DNA from: Phorcus lineatus
Taxonomy: Eukaryota; Mollusca; Gastropoda; Trochida; Trochidae
Assembly: GCA_921293015.1 (NCBI GenBank)
Contig: OV121087.1
Span: forward strand, 8,134,501-8,198,500
DNA length: 64,000 nt
Direction: 5' to 3'
This document shows, one piece after another, positions 11,427-21,281 of the stretch (its first letter is position 1; each line of letters starts with the position of its first letter). The notes below the pieces were generated by a model. It ran no database searches. It saw nothing but the letters and a program-made list of their open reading frames with translations, and was not told the DNA's origin. The position numbers and the translations under genes are program-made.

Positions 11427-11720
11427 CTGTAGGGTAAACCTTTACAGAGACATCCAAGATACACTGAGTATATACGTTTGCTTATATTTCAAAAGTGATT
11501 TTTAAGTGATAACTTAAAATCCAACATTTGTTACAAACAGCTGTAACATGTATGAACGATGGTTACAAAGACCGTATAATGGGATTAACAACCACACATA
11601 TTTGGAGTTCCATCACATCATAACGGACATCGTTATAGACGAAAGTATTTCAAGTTATAAAATATAACCAAATGTTAAAATATGGAAAATCTGTCGTGCT
11701 GTATCTCACAGCAAGACTTG

Positions 11721-12319
11721 TTTACTGATAAATCAGGATGCTTACAATACCCCATGCTCTCCCAACAGAGGTAACTCCGTCATAAGTTCCTATACAATCT
11801 CTGTCATAACACAATTGTTTTTCGGTCTAGAAATTTATAAATCTGATTGGATGCAATCAAAGTTAGTTGTGCAATCAGCGACGCCGTTTCAAATGTTATA
11901 TCGTTCAAATCGCCAATGTTACTTCCCTTAGCTTTGCGCTTTGCACTATGACTCTTCTTTAAAGAACACAAACGCCTCATTTAGCGACTGAATCAATACA
12001 CAGGCCTGTGTGACAACAAATATGCTAATCCTTCATTCGGTCTTTTCGTTGGCTGAAATATTGCAAGGTAGTGTAAGTTGCAATATTTTGCCGCTCGAGA
12101 AGAGCTCTTATTGTAACAGAGGCTGCATAGAAATTATTGACGAAGCTATCTCTGTTGGGAGAGAATGAAAATACCCTGCAACCCATATTAGTGAGAAGGT
12201 AGGACCTGATTTACATTTGTTCTAAATGGACACTTTAAAAACTTTACACTTTGTTATGATGTTCCTACTAAAGTTAACATAGCAAAATAACTTTCTTGTT
12301 TAGCCTTCTTCTTTTCTTT
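11721..12319. repeat. left copy of ~598-bp direct duplication flanking a LINE
   Basis: This block, from TTTACTGATAAATCAGG to GTTTAGCCTTCTT plus a pyrimidine run, recurs at 14,637-15,234. I saw no difference by eye except in the terminal pyrimidine run (one base). It contains a complete MITE. It borders the 5' end of the LINE at 12,320. Confidence 0.93.
11753..12167. mobile_element. MITE family 1, copy 1 (9-bp target duplication)
   Basis: Imperfect terminal inverted repeats of about 47 bp begin CATGCTCTCCCAACAGAG and end CTCTGTTGGGAGAGAATG. Flanks are acaataccc (11,744-11,752) and aaaataccc (12,168-12,176), 8 of 9 matching. No coding capacity. The 9-bp duplication would fit a Mutator-like origin, but superfamily is not established. 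Confidence 0.82.
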
Positions 12320-14494
12320 CGTGCAAGTACAGCAGAAGACATTTGTGAACTTTGGGGTGATTACTTTGCTGATTTGGCCAAGCCACATTCATCTTCATTA
12401 TTTGATAATGTTTTTAAAATGTCAGTTGACAGAAAGGTTACAAATATATGCAAGGAAGACTCTTTTCGTGATGATTATCTTTTGTGTAAATGTATTTCAC
12501 CAGGCGAATTAAGTGGACATGTTTACAATCTTTATAAGAATAAGTCTCCTGGCCCGGATTATGTTCACAATGAACACATTATCTATAGTAGCGATATCAT
12601 AATAAATGTTTTAACAACCCTCTTCAATTCCATTCTGAAATCGGCCTATGTCCCTAGCATATTTAGAAAAGGAGTACTTATTCCAATTTACAAAGGAAAA
12701 AAGGCGAAAAATGACCCTAAGAACTATCGAGGAATTACCTTAACATCTTGTTTGGGTAAGTTATTTGAAAAAGTAATTCTCGCAAGATTAGAACTCTGGG
12801 CACAAGAATATGTACCAACATTTCCAGACAAGCTACAATTTGGCTTTAGAAAAGAACATGGTGCAACCAATTCAGTTTTTACTTTAAATGAATGTCTCTC
12901 TTATTACATTAACAGAGCTTCAAATGTATATACAGCCTTTATGGACAACGAAAAGGCCTTTGATCGTATATGGCACAATGGACTCTTCGTAAAATTATAT
13001 GATATGGGTATAAAGGGTAAAATGTGGCACCTACTATACCGAAGTTACACGTCAAGCTCTGCATGTGTACAATATGGTGGGTTTAAATCAAATGAATACT
13101 CCATACAGCAAGGTGTAGGGCAAGGCAGGGTTTTGTCTTCCTGGTTTTTTCTTGTTTTTATAAATGATTTGATATTGGAACTAAGAAATTTGAATAATGG
13201 TATCAGTGTTTACGGTATTGACATCCCCTGTATCTTGTTGGCTGATGACACTACTCTTGCTTCTTCATCTCCTAAAGGTCTTCAATCATCACTCGATACT
13301 GTGTACAGCTATGCTTGTAAGTGGCGGCTTACTTACAATGGCTCCAAGAGTAATTGTATTATATTTCGTAAGGCAAAGAAACCAACTGGTAATTATTCTT
13401 TCACATTCGGGGAAGATGTAATTGCAATAAGTAATGATGTAAAATATGGTGGCGTTTTACTTTCATATAATTTATCCTGTAAATCTAGAGTAAAAGCATA
13501 CTGTCAGAAAGCAAGACAATCGGTAAACTCTCTTAGTAACCTGGGTTTAAATTGTATTGATCTCCACCCTATGTCCTCTGTACGAATATGGAGAAGAATG
13601 ATACTTCCCACAAGCTTCTATGGATGTGAATTACTACCTGTTCTAAAGGGTAAAGATTATGATCTTGTAGAAAGAACACAAAGATACTTTGCTAGATACA
13701 TTCAGGGATTCAATAAACGTGTTTCCTCTGCTTCTGTACTTGGAAATCTTGGTTTGTGGAGCATGGATGGTTATATTAATAAATGTAGACTTTCATTCTT
13801 TGGTAGACTTTGCAACAGTCAATGTAACTCATCCTTTAAGGACTTGTTCTGTGCACAAATAGCTACATTTCAAAATAGATCACAAGCGTCACATAGTATT
13901 TGTGACACACTTTTAGAAACCGTTCGTAACTACAACCTATATACGTATGTTAGTAACTATCTAAATACTGGAATGTTTCCATGTAAATCTTCATGGCGTA
14001 AAATAGTTGTACATTGTATTAATGAAGCTGAAAATGAAAGATGGGCTACTCAAGTCAGAGTGAGACAGGATATGTTCAGATACCGCCTCACTCACACTAC
14101 TTTTGGTATTCACAGACTTTATAATCTGGTGTATTTGTATCCACAATACAGGGATATTTTATCATTCTGTGTACAAATAAACTCAAGAGCAAAATTTTCA
14201 AAATATTGTGAACTCTGTAAAAGACAATGTAACGATTATGACTGCCACATTATCTTACACTGTGAAGACTACATGTACGGCAGAAATAAGTTTTTCTCAA
14301 AACTTCTTGACCTATTTGATGTTGAAATATATGTACAAATTGAACTATTAACTGAAGATGAAATGCTGTCTCTCTTTTCTGGAGGTGAATCAACAATAAC
14401 TAATCAAATAAATGAAATGTCATGGAGATGTATGATTGTACTTTTCTGTAAATACCTGTATACCCTGCTCTCCTCACTCAAGTGTACATTCTAG
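12320..14494 (+). CDS. LINE reverse transcriptase ORF2 fragment, frame intact
   Basis: About 725 codons stay open to TAG at 14,492-14,494; the formal frame begins at 12,296 in the flanking duplication, and there is no genuine start. In order it shows KSPGPDYVHNEHI, IPIYKGKKAKNDPKNYRGIT (RT fingers), FGFRKEHGATNSVF, TAFMDNEKAFDRIWHNGLF (catalytic Asp of motif A), QQGVGQGRVLSSWFFLVF and LLADDTTLAS (catalytic ADD box). A Cys/His cluster CELCKRQCNDYDCHIILHC near the C-terminus is the usual zinc-knuckle-like end. QGRVLSS departs from the common QGGVLSP. The intact frame suggests a young insertion. Confidence 0.92.
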   Translation, partial: RASTAEDICELWGDYFADLAKPHSSSLFDNVFKMSVDRKVTNICKEDSFRDDYLLCKCISPGELSGHVYNLYKNKSPGPDYVHNEHIIYSSDIIINVLTTLFNSILKSAYVPSIFRKGVLIPIYKGKKAKNDPKNYRGITLTSCLGKLFEKVILARLELWAQEYVPTFPDKLQFGFRKEHGATNSVFTLNECLSYYINRASNVYTAFMDNEKAFDRIWHNGLFVKLYDMGIKGKMWHLLYRSYTSSSACVQYGGFKSNEYSIQQGVGQGRVLSSWFFLVFINDLILELRNLNNGISVYGIDIPCILLADDTTLASSSPKGLQSSLDTVYSYACKWRLTYNGSKSNCIIFRKAKKPTGNYSFTFGEDVIAISNDVKYGGVLLSYNLSCKSRVKAYCQKARQSVNSLSNLGLNCIDLHPMSSVRIWRRMILPTSFYGCELLPVLKGKDYDLVERTQRYFARYIQGFNKRVSSASVLGNLGLWSMDGYINKCRLSFFGRLCNSQCNSSFKDLFCAQIATFQNRSQASHSICDTLLETVRNYNLYTYVSNYLNTGMFPCKSSWRKIVVHCINEAENERWATQVRVRQDMFRYRLTHTTFGIHRLYNLVYLYPQYRDILSFCVQINSRAKFSKYCELCKRQCNDYDCHIILHCEDYMYGRNKFFSKLLDLFDVEIYVQIELLTEDEMLSLFSGGESTITNQINEMSWRCMIVLFCKYLYTLLSSLKCTF

Positions 14495-14636
14495 ATATTT
14501 TTGTCTCTTCTTTGTAAATATTCCTTGTTGTGACTGTATTGTAATTACTTGATGTAAGTGTTTATATACATGTATGATGATCTTCGGACTAAATCTGGAG
14601 GAAATAAAGAGATTCATTCATTCATTCATTCATTCA
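12320..14636 (+). mobile_element. 5'-truncated non-LTR retrotransposon in intron 9
   Basis: The element begins abruptly within coding sequence after a pyrimidine run and ends with an AATAAAG-containing 3' UTR and a tail of about six ATTC repeats. It lacks the endonuclease region normally upstream of RT, so it is 5'-truncated. It lies in opposite orientation to the VWA5A-like gene and is flanked by the long direct duplication. The clade (I/Nimb-like, Jockey-like or other) cannot be fixed by eye. Confidence 0.9.
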
Positions 14637-15234
14637 TTTACTGATAAATCAGGATGCTTACAATACCCCATGCTCTCCCAACAGAGGTAACTCCGTCATA
14701 AGTTCCTATACAATCTCTGTCATAACACAATTGTTTTTCGGTCTAGAAATTTATAAATCTGATTGGATGCAATCAAAGTTAGTTGTGCAATCAGCGACGC
14801 CGTTTCAAATGTTATATCGTTCAAATCGCCAATGTTACTTCCCTTAGCTTTGCGCTTTGCACTATGACTCTTCTTTAAAGAACACAAACGCCTCATTTAG
14901 CGACTGAATCAATACACAGGCCTGTGTGACAACAAATATGCTAATCCTTCATTCGGTCTTTTCGTTGGCTGAAATATTGCAAGGTAGTGTAAGTTGCAAT
15001 ATTTTGCCGCTCGAGAAGAGCTCTTATTGTAACAGAGGCTGCATAGAAATTATTGACGAAGCTATCTCTGTTGGGAGAGAATGAAAATACCCTGCAACCC
15101 ATATTAGTGAGAAGGTAGGACCTGATTTACATTTGTTCTAAATGGACACTTTAAAAACTTTACACTTTGTTATGATGTTCCTACTAAAGTTAACATAGCA
15201 AAATAACTTTCTTGTTTAGCCTTCTTTTTTCTTT
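14637..15234. repeat. right copy of ~598-bp direct duplication flanking a LINE
   Basis: This is the second copy of the block at 11,721-12,319, starting directly after the (ATTC)n tail of the LINE. Position and near identity fit a target-site duplication made at the time of insertion. Confidence 0.93.
14669..15083. mobile_element. MITE family 1, copy 2 (passively duplicated)
   Basis: This is the same MITE as at 11,753-12,167, carried along when the ~598-bp block was duplicated by the LINE insertion, so it is not an independent insertion. Confidence 0.88.
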
Positions 15235-15319
15235 AAAACTGTACCCATGCCTCACGTTGTCAGTGATGCCAATTGGTTCAAAATTCACGTGTAAAAATAA
15301 CGTTTATCAAACCCTTAAC

Positions 15320-15399
15320 CTGCTGTTATAAGAGTTTCTTTTCACCAGGGCCAACACTTCAGCTACATCGGACACGCCCCCATCAGTCAGAAGGAAGAT
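15320..15399 (-). CDS. VWA5A-like: VWA5A-like exon 9 (VWA domain)
   Basis: This 80-nt exon (residues about 383-408) reads IFLLTDGGVSDVAEVLALVK, the beta strand and Asp-containing TDG motif of the VWA fold. Acceptor is tttttcag, donor gttaag (weak consensus), phase 2. The following intron is 3.9 kb and carries the LINE insertion. Confidence 0.92.
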
Positions 15400-15996
15400 C
15401 TGAAAAATATGCAAGTGGATGCTAGATAAGTGATTCATAAGACTGAGATAACAAATTATAAAATATGGATAGAAACAATAATTCAGTGAGATCAACATTA
15501 AAAATGTAATAAGTCTGATTAATGATACAGGGTATCCTATCTATTCAATTCTACAAATATGAATATTTCATAAAATTTGAAAATAAATTCCCCTTATGTA
15601 TAGTTTAAGATTACTAACGTATTTCAAAAGGATCTATGCTTAAATGCCGATTCAAATAAAATCTTGTAAAAGTATAGTGTGTGATGCTAGATTTTGATGT
15701 TTAATTATATTTAAGAGCTTTGGCACAGTTGACTTAAACCAGTAGAATGATGTGACCCACCTAACCCATCTGGCACAAAACGTACATTTGTTATGGATAC
15801 TTCGGAGTTAATCTGCCTTCCCTGGAACATTATGCTTTATGTTAGACTCTAATTTAGTCTATGAAAAATTTTAATAATTAAATGTTCCTTCATCCATAAT
15901 TTATTCAGTCAATCTAGACTTGCTGTATGATGAACTAGACTGTATTAAAGGCTCCTCTATATACACAGTCATGAAGCAGGACTAGCTTTATGTTAC

Positions 15997-16141
15997 CTGT
16001 CTAGGATATCCAGCAAGGGCTTCCTTACTGTATACGAATTCGAAGGGTCCCAGGATATCCGTTGCCCTCATATCTGCTTCCAGAATTGCCTGTAGAGCCA
16101 TTGCCTGTCTTAGTGTTCCCTCACCGTATTGTTTGCTTCCT
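15997..16141 (-). CDS. VWA5A-like: VWA5A-like exon 8 (VWA domain)
   Basis: This 145-nt exon (residues about 334-382) joins in phase 2 to give FPEGSKQYGEGTLRQAMALQ and then ATDILGPFEFVYS. The T of ATDIL matches the metal-site threonine of VWA domains (usually GGTEI in VWA5A). It ends PRQ before donor gtaaca, phase 0. Confidence 0.92.
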
Positions 16142-16695
16142 CTGTGAACAATTTCAAAAAATTTCGTAAACAAATTGATTTCACAGTTTAAAAGAATTCC
16201 TGATACCGATCAAATCATCATAACTAATACCTAAGCATAGTCCTTATAGGGCTGAAAGTCAAGGACAAAAGTGCAACACCTCCCATCTTTTAACATCTTT
16301 TGCTATGACGCGACTGATAATCTTCTTAGCAGACGCTGTACCAAATAGGCCACATCCCCAGTTACATAAAAGATTGCATTGAAAGTTAGATCAATCAATA
16401 CCGTCATTACTTGTCCTAATGATATGCTATATACAGTGAAACGCTTATGAAAATTACATAGAACTTCCCTTTTATAGGAATTGAAACGTTTTGATCTATA
16501 GAAAATAAATTCCACCATTAAAAAAAATATTACTGTTCAAAATAAGAAAAGCTTTGAAAAGGGTGTTTATGAACATAAAATCGATCATCTATCAATAATC
16601 AATCGGTATTGATGAATGGATAAGAATCTTTGTATGACCAGTATTTCTTTGTTTCATGATATAGCGTCCCTTCAAAATCTTTAAGACATACGTAC

Positions 16696-16823
16696 TCTGG
16701 AAACAGAGCTGAATACGAACTGCCAAAGCTGATAATGTTGAAGAAACAGTCAACAGAGTTAACTCTTCAGGAAGAAGAGCATCGCTTCCTTTGCACTCTC
16801 AATGGATTGTCCTTGCATACTTT
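16696..16823 (-). CDS. VWA5A-like: VWA5A-like exon 7 (VWA domain) with a 1-base frameshift
   Basis: The exon opens KSMQGQSIESAKEAMLFFLK in the frame set by exon 6, then meets TAA. The following bases read, one frame over, NSVDCFFNIISFGSSYSALF and PE, which is exactly the next stretch of the VWA domain and has the phase needed by exon 8. The exon is 128 nt where 127 is expected, and the extra base sits at about 16,759-16,761. It is either an assembly error, a null allele or a recent inactivating mutation. Donor is gtacgt. Confidence 0.88.
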
Positions 16824-17123
16824 CTGAATGATAAAACATGTTTTGATGAAGGAAATTCAAGCTTAAGTCGCCGATTGGTATTGCTTCTTTGTGCTTTAAA
16901 GTCAGTCTGACCATTTGAACAACCCAATCACAGGGTTTATATTTCATATAGGTAAGTGTAATGAGCCAACTTGTTCAGTTGAACAGAGTATATTCGAATT
17001 GATATTGCTTTAAGCTTTCCTATCAGTAACCTAAACCCTAAAGGCATGTTTATTGCACATCTGATCAGTATAATAAGTATGTATAGTATTGAAAAATGTA
17101 CAAGGTCAATTTTCACACTTTAC

Positions 17124-17234
17124 TTGATCTGTCGATGACAAAGATGAACTCTGCAGAACCGGAAGTTGTTGAGGAAGTGAGATCGGGGTAGAAGGACAAC
17201 ATCAGCAGATCCTTTCTCATCAAACCCTCTTTGT
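17124..17234 (-). CDS. VWA5A-like: VWA5A-like exon 6 (start of VWA domain)
   Basis: This 111-nt exon (residues about 255-291) reads MLSFYPDLTSS, then SAEFIFVIDRS at its end, the first beta strand and start of the metal-site motif of a VWA domain. The motif is completed across the intron as DRSKS. Acceptor is attcacag, donor gtaaag, phase 1. Confidence 0.92.
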
Positions 17235-17591
17235 CTGTGAATATTTTAAATTATCAAAAATAATGACCAATCATAAAGTCTAAACTTTATTCAGTAAAAT
17301 ATCAAGGTTTTGTCTTGAATTTTCATATTCTACAGTTTTTGACATTTAAAAAAATACCATTAGGTTGACCAAATTATTGTTACATTCTCGTAACGCTCCC
17401 TTCCTTAAAATAATGGGCCTTGGCTCAATGTTTTCATGGAATACAGACTTGGCCGGAAGTGTCCTTCTAAATAATTGTTTACAAAGGTAACGCATGTCAA
17501 CTTAGGACTACGTCCTTGGTCATACCGTTTTCCCTTGACATACGTTAACTATTGATCTCATGAGTCCATAATTCCAGGATACTTTCCTCAC

Positions 17592-17694
17592 CCTTGGCAC
17601 CCTTCTCCAGTGTTGTCTGTGGCTGGTGGAAATTCTCGTACAAAACTTGAAAATTAAGGTCCTGATTAGGTCTTGGTGGACCATCAAGTACGAA
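17592..17694 (-). CDS. VWA5A-like: VWA5A-like exon 5 (linker before VWA)
   Basis: This 103-nt exon (residues about 221-254) starts after acceptor ctgtgtacag-type AG. It reads FVLDGPPRPNQDLNFQVLYE and NFHQPQTTLEKGAK, matching the family segment that precedes the VWA domain (DRDxxLLIYY...PSVxLEMG). The donor is gtgagg, phase 1. Confidence 0.85.
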
Positions 17695-18750
17695 CTGTGT
17701 AATCACAAAAGATCGATTCTGTTATATCATATATATAAAAACGCAAACTAAACGACAGTATCAAGAAATTTCAATAACTTGATATCCTGAGCTTTTTCAA
17801 AATAATCATCAGTTCATGTTGACCTTTTACCTGGAAGGTAAAGAAAAGAAAATTCAAATGAGATATAGGTTTTACAATGACTGTCTGCTTTGATCTAAGT
17901 ATACTGACGTGCAAAAGGAACGCCTCCATATTTACAACAGTCACAAAACAAAATACATCTGCGAGATAAATTTGAATTTGAACATGTTTATAACAGATAA
18001 AAACCCATATTTCACTCTCCTATCTCGTGTAGTCAAGGAAAGACTAATAAATGTGTGATTTCATAGGAAATGAACAGATTATGTTTCAAAATTCAAAACT
18101 TACTTATTTAGCATAGGACTTCTTAAGTGATAGCCTGAAATCCTGACACTTGTATCATTTTATATTCAGACATTACAACATGCAATAAGGATTTAATCAT
18201 GACACACTATTCTTATTCTAAATACAATTATTTAAATAAAAATTGAGATTGATGAGTGACTCACTGTTATTTCAATGATACAAATGGGAGGACTTTTCAT
18301 CTCAATCTCTTTAGTATTTTGGATGCTGCCAGGCATTGACCAATGAAATTATGAATTAAAATTGATTTAAATGCCCTTATAACATCCTACCCAGGTCATG
18401 CTTTCCCCAACTGTCTCCAACGCTACAATAAGTGCATTTAACATTTGCAGTTATTGCTAGCAACAGGACAATGTGTGAAAAATCACAGAGACAACTTAAT
18501 GGGAAAATGTTTACTGTTCATTCATTTCAAGGGAAAGGCTGCAATTAACATTGCTCAATTTCCTTTGAAACTGAGATTGAGACAACAATCGGCCATACTT
18601 TTGGAGTGGAGAAACCTCTAGTGGTCAGGTATCAAGAGTCAAGTTAGGGGACATTCTCATCTCTGACATTTATCCGAACAGAGGGAATGAGCGAAAAAGC
18701 TGGCTAGACAAATGAAAAAGGCCATACGTTTGGAGATTAATGACAAATAC

Positions 18751-18917
18751 CTCCATTGTGTTGATGTTGCCAGCTGCAGTTACAACACTTGTTCGGAGTT
18801 CGTCACTTTCCGACCACACTCGGGATAGTGCCAGCTGTGAACTCACAGAACCCTTGAAGGTCAGACTGTGACATGTGTTCGTTGCAGAGACTCGCGTGTC
18901 CTCACTGGTACGTCCAC
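18751..18917 (-). CDS. VWA5A-like: VWA5A-like exon 4 (VIT-VWA linker)
   Basis: This 167-nt exon (residues about 165-220) lies between acceptor taccacag and donor gtattt, entering in phase 1 and leaving in phase 0. It reads HSLTFKGSVSSQLALSRVWS then SDELRTSV, corresponding to the beta-rich linker after the VIT domain. Similarity is moderate, but the length and both phases fit. Confidence 0.78.
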
Positions 18918-20109
18918 CTGTGGTAGAAACAACATTTCCGAACATTAAACCATGCAGCTGACAGAACTAATTAATACAAAATGCTCTCTTTAGCTACATC
19001 CCAAAAGTTCGTTCATTATCTGTGTGCACATTAGTTAACTGCAAACAAACACCTTCGTTGATGGAAAATTGACATATTTGGTATCAACTTTAAAGCAACC
19101 TTCAATGAATTACTTCTAGATTTGAAACGTATAAAAACATCTCAGATAGTTTACCTGTGACGCAATAGAGAGATGTATGAGAACTATTTCCTTTTGATGA
19201 AATTTGAACAGAACAATGTTGTTATATATGCATGTATAAAACGTATGTCCAAAAGTCGGAATTACAAGTACCGTTTCAAACATTCTTGTTGTATCGGAAC
19301 TGATAAAAATGGTACTTTTCTAAGTATTTTTCGATAAAATGACATTATTCGAAAAGTGAAGCATATCAAGTTAACAAATGACGGTTTGTCTCTTTGAGGT
19401 TGCGTCAAGGATTGAGAAATTATACTATAGGTATAATTATATAATAATAGGTTTGTGATTGGATGGATTTATGCAAATTACTTCTATTTGCTCTTTGGAA
19501 AGTGCAAAGTATATAACTGTCATCTTTCCTAACTTTCAAACACTATATCTTCATGACTACGTAAAGTAAATGTGTATAATGATTTATCAAGAAATCTGCC
19601 TCAAGCCGCTTTTTGCCCTTTTAATAAGTGAATTTGTCTAATAAAAGTCACAAATGTCTTTCATCGTTTTGAGTAGGCGTTTATCATTGTTTTGACCAAC
19701 ATGTCTCAGTTCTGTTTTATCGTCGTTTTTCCCCTTATCCTGATTTTCTTTTCCGTGCCCTTGTTGTTATATTTGTAAAAAATAATAAACACGATCTGTT
19801 TACATACGGGGAAACACCTATACTATTTAATTTGATTTCTCGGCTAATTTTGGGTTGAAAAAGTAGACAGGAGGTTGAAGTGCCCAGAATTTAGAAAGTC
19901 CACTTTCCCGTTATCAATTTGCATGTAATGAACTCACAAAGTCGGCACCCGTATTGACTGTCTAAACAGGTTATTCAATCAGCCACCAACACTTAAAGTA
20001 TTAATTTGGTTTATACCTTGTCTCCACCTAAAGAATAAGGTTACTGTCTTCTACACTTGTACGCATTTGCGGTTCAACACAACTGCTACATGAAAAAAAA
20101 GTAAAGATA

Positions 20110-20160
20110 GATAAACCTTCAAGACTTGGGTTGTATCTGGGGTTGAGGATTGTAAAGAAA
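20110..20160 (-). repeat. partial copy of the end of exon 3
   Basis: The minus strand reads ILNPRYNPSLEG, nearly repeating VLNPRYNPSLES at the end of exon 3, on the far side of the MITE. About 35 bp are clearly shared. It may be a remnant of an exon duplication; I do not include it in the gene model. Confidence 0.6.
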
Positions 20161-20193
20161 CAGAAGTCAACATTTTGATGACTTGGCGATTAA

Positions 20194-20662
20194 AGACCCA
20201 CTCCGTGATTTTCATAACATATTATTTACCTTTGATACGAACCTATATGTCATATGTGGTGATATAGAATCTAAACATCTTAACTTTTCATGTTCGAAAG
20301 ACATATATATGACAAATACTGGTTTTCCATGAAAATCTAAAAACATCCTTATGAATGCACAGAGGTGTAGTTATCACGTCCAATATACTAGGATATTAGT
20401 TATATAACCTAACAAACACTATCAACTCCTTGCCCCCCTCTTGGCTGTTTTAGATAAGTCTCCAAAATTACATTTGACTATTTGACGCGCGCCATTGTCC
20501 GGTTTTCGATCATAATTGCGACGTTCTACCTTCATATTGTCACTGTAATAAAACAATAAGCTTTAAAATGTGTCATTTTGGTAACATTCGATACTTCGCG
20601 ATCAAATTACACCATTGATATGGTTTGGCATATATGACTCCAACAACTCACGGAGTGGCTCT
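20194..20662. mobile_element. MITE family 2, copy A, TTAA-flanked, next to exon 3 donor
   Basis: The ends are agacccactccgtga and tcacggagtggctct, a 15-bp inverted repeat with one mismatch, bordered by TTAA at 20,190-20,193 and 20,663-20,666. TTAA flanks are typical of piggyBac-type insertion, but the terminal bases are not the classic CCC, so the superfamily is open. A second copy is at 46,732-47,164. Confidence 0.8.
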
Positions 20663-20675
20663 TTAAGAAACTTAC

Positions 20676-20919
20676 AAACACAATGAAAACTTTCAAGACT
20701 TGGGTTGTATCTCGGGTTTAGGACCGTTGGCAGCACAAACTTCAGAGACCCGTCGGTTTCCAGACTCATTTCCGTCACAAAAGAGAACTTGATTTCAGCC
20801 TTTGAATTGGTGGGTAGATTACCCAGCTTGCATCTGAAGATATCACCGGAAGTGTCTTTTTCCTCCATTAGCACTGCAGAATGACCACTCTGGACAGCTT
20901 CCTCGTACGTTTCACGGGC
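20676..20919 (-). CDS. VWA5A-like: VWA5A-like exon 3 (VIT domain, C-terminal half)
   Basis: This 244-nt exon (residues about 84-164) starts ARETYEEAVQSGHSAVL, continues with GDIFRCKLGNLPTNSKAEI and ends the VIT domain with KFVLPTVLNPRYNP, all family hallmarks. I chose the gtaagt donor at 20,675. A weaker gtcttg donor 28 nt earlier would give the same phase and remains possible. A MITE begins eight bases beyond the chosen exon end. Confidence 0.88.
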
Positions 20920-21078
20920 CTAAGTATAAAATAGGAAATTCTAAGATATATGTATTTAAATAAACATTTTTATTTTTCAAGCACACAGTAATATATATAA
21001 ATTAAGATGAATTAGTTACACACATTTCATTAGCAGTTGTTAACATCAAGCTATCGAAAATATTTTCTAAATTCTGAC

Positions 21079-21281
21079 TTGTCTCTTCCCCTGGATCTCT
21101 GCTGTGATGTTTCTGCCGGCAATGTTGGCCTCCAGTTTGTAGACAGCGCTGTTGTCGTCCATTGGGAAGACGTAAACGACCTCGAGAGTGTGTGTGTCCG
21201 AGTTGCTGTACTGGAGAGTCGCCTCAACATTGACCAGGAAGCCCTGCACACTGACGCAAACATCCACCCCGCGAAGTGGAA
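21079..21281 (-). CDS. VWA5A-like: VWA5A-like exon 2 (VIT domain, N-terminal half)
   Basis: This 203-nt exon (residues about 16-83) follows acceptor ctactcag and ends at a gtcag donor in phase 0. It contains the VIT signature: PLRGVDVCVSV, then VYVFPMDDNSAVYKLEA and ITAEIQGK, matching the conserved FVFPMDxxSAVY core of VIT/VWA5A proteins. Confidence 0.9.

Noticed and set aside
11721..15234. The ~598-bp duplicates as LTRs of a retrovirus-like element
   Set aside because: The enclosed RT is of the non-LTR type with a 3' ATTC tail, there is no protease, integrase or primer-binding site, and the blocks contain an unrelated MITE.
18960..20110. A missing exon between exons 3 and 4
   Set aside because: Exons 3 and 4 join in phase, and the combined length already matches the family; no further candidate with good splice sites was found.
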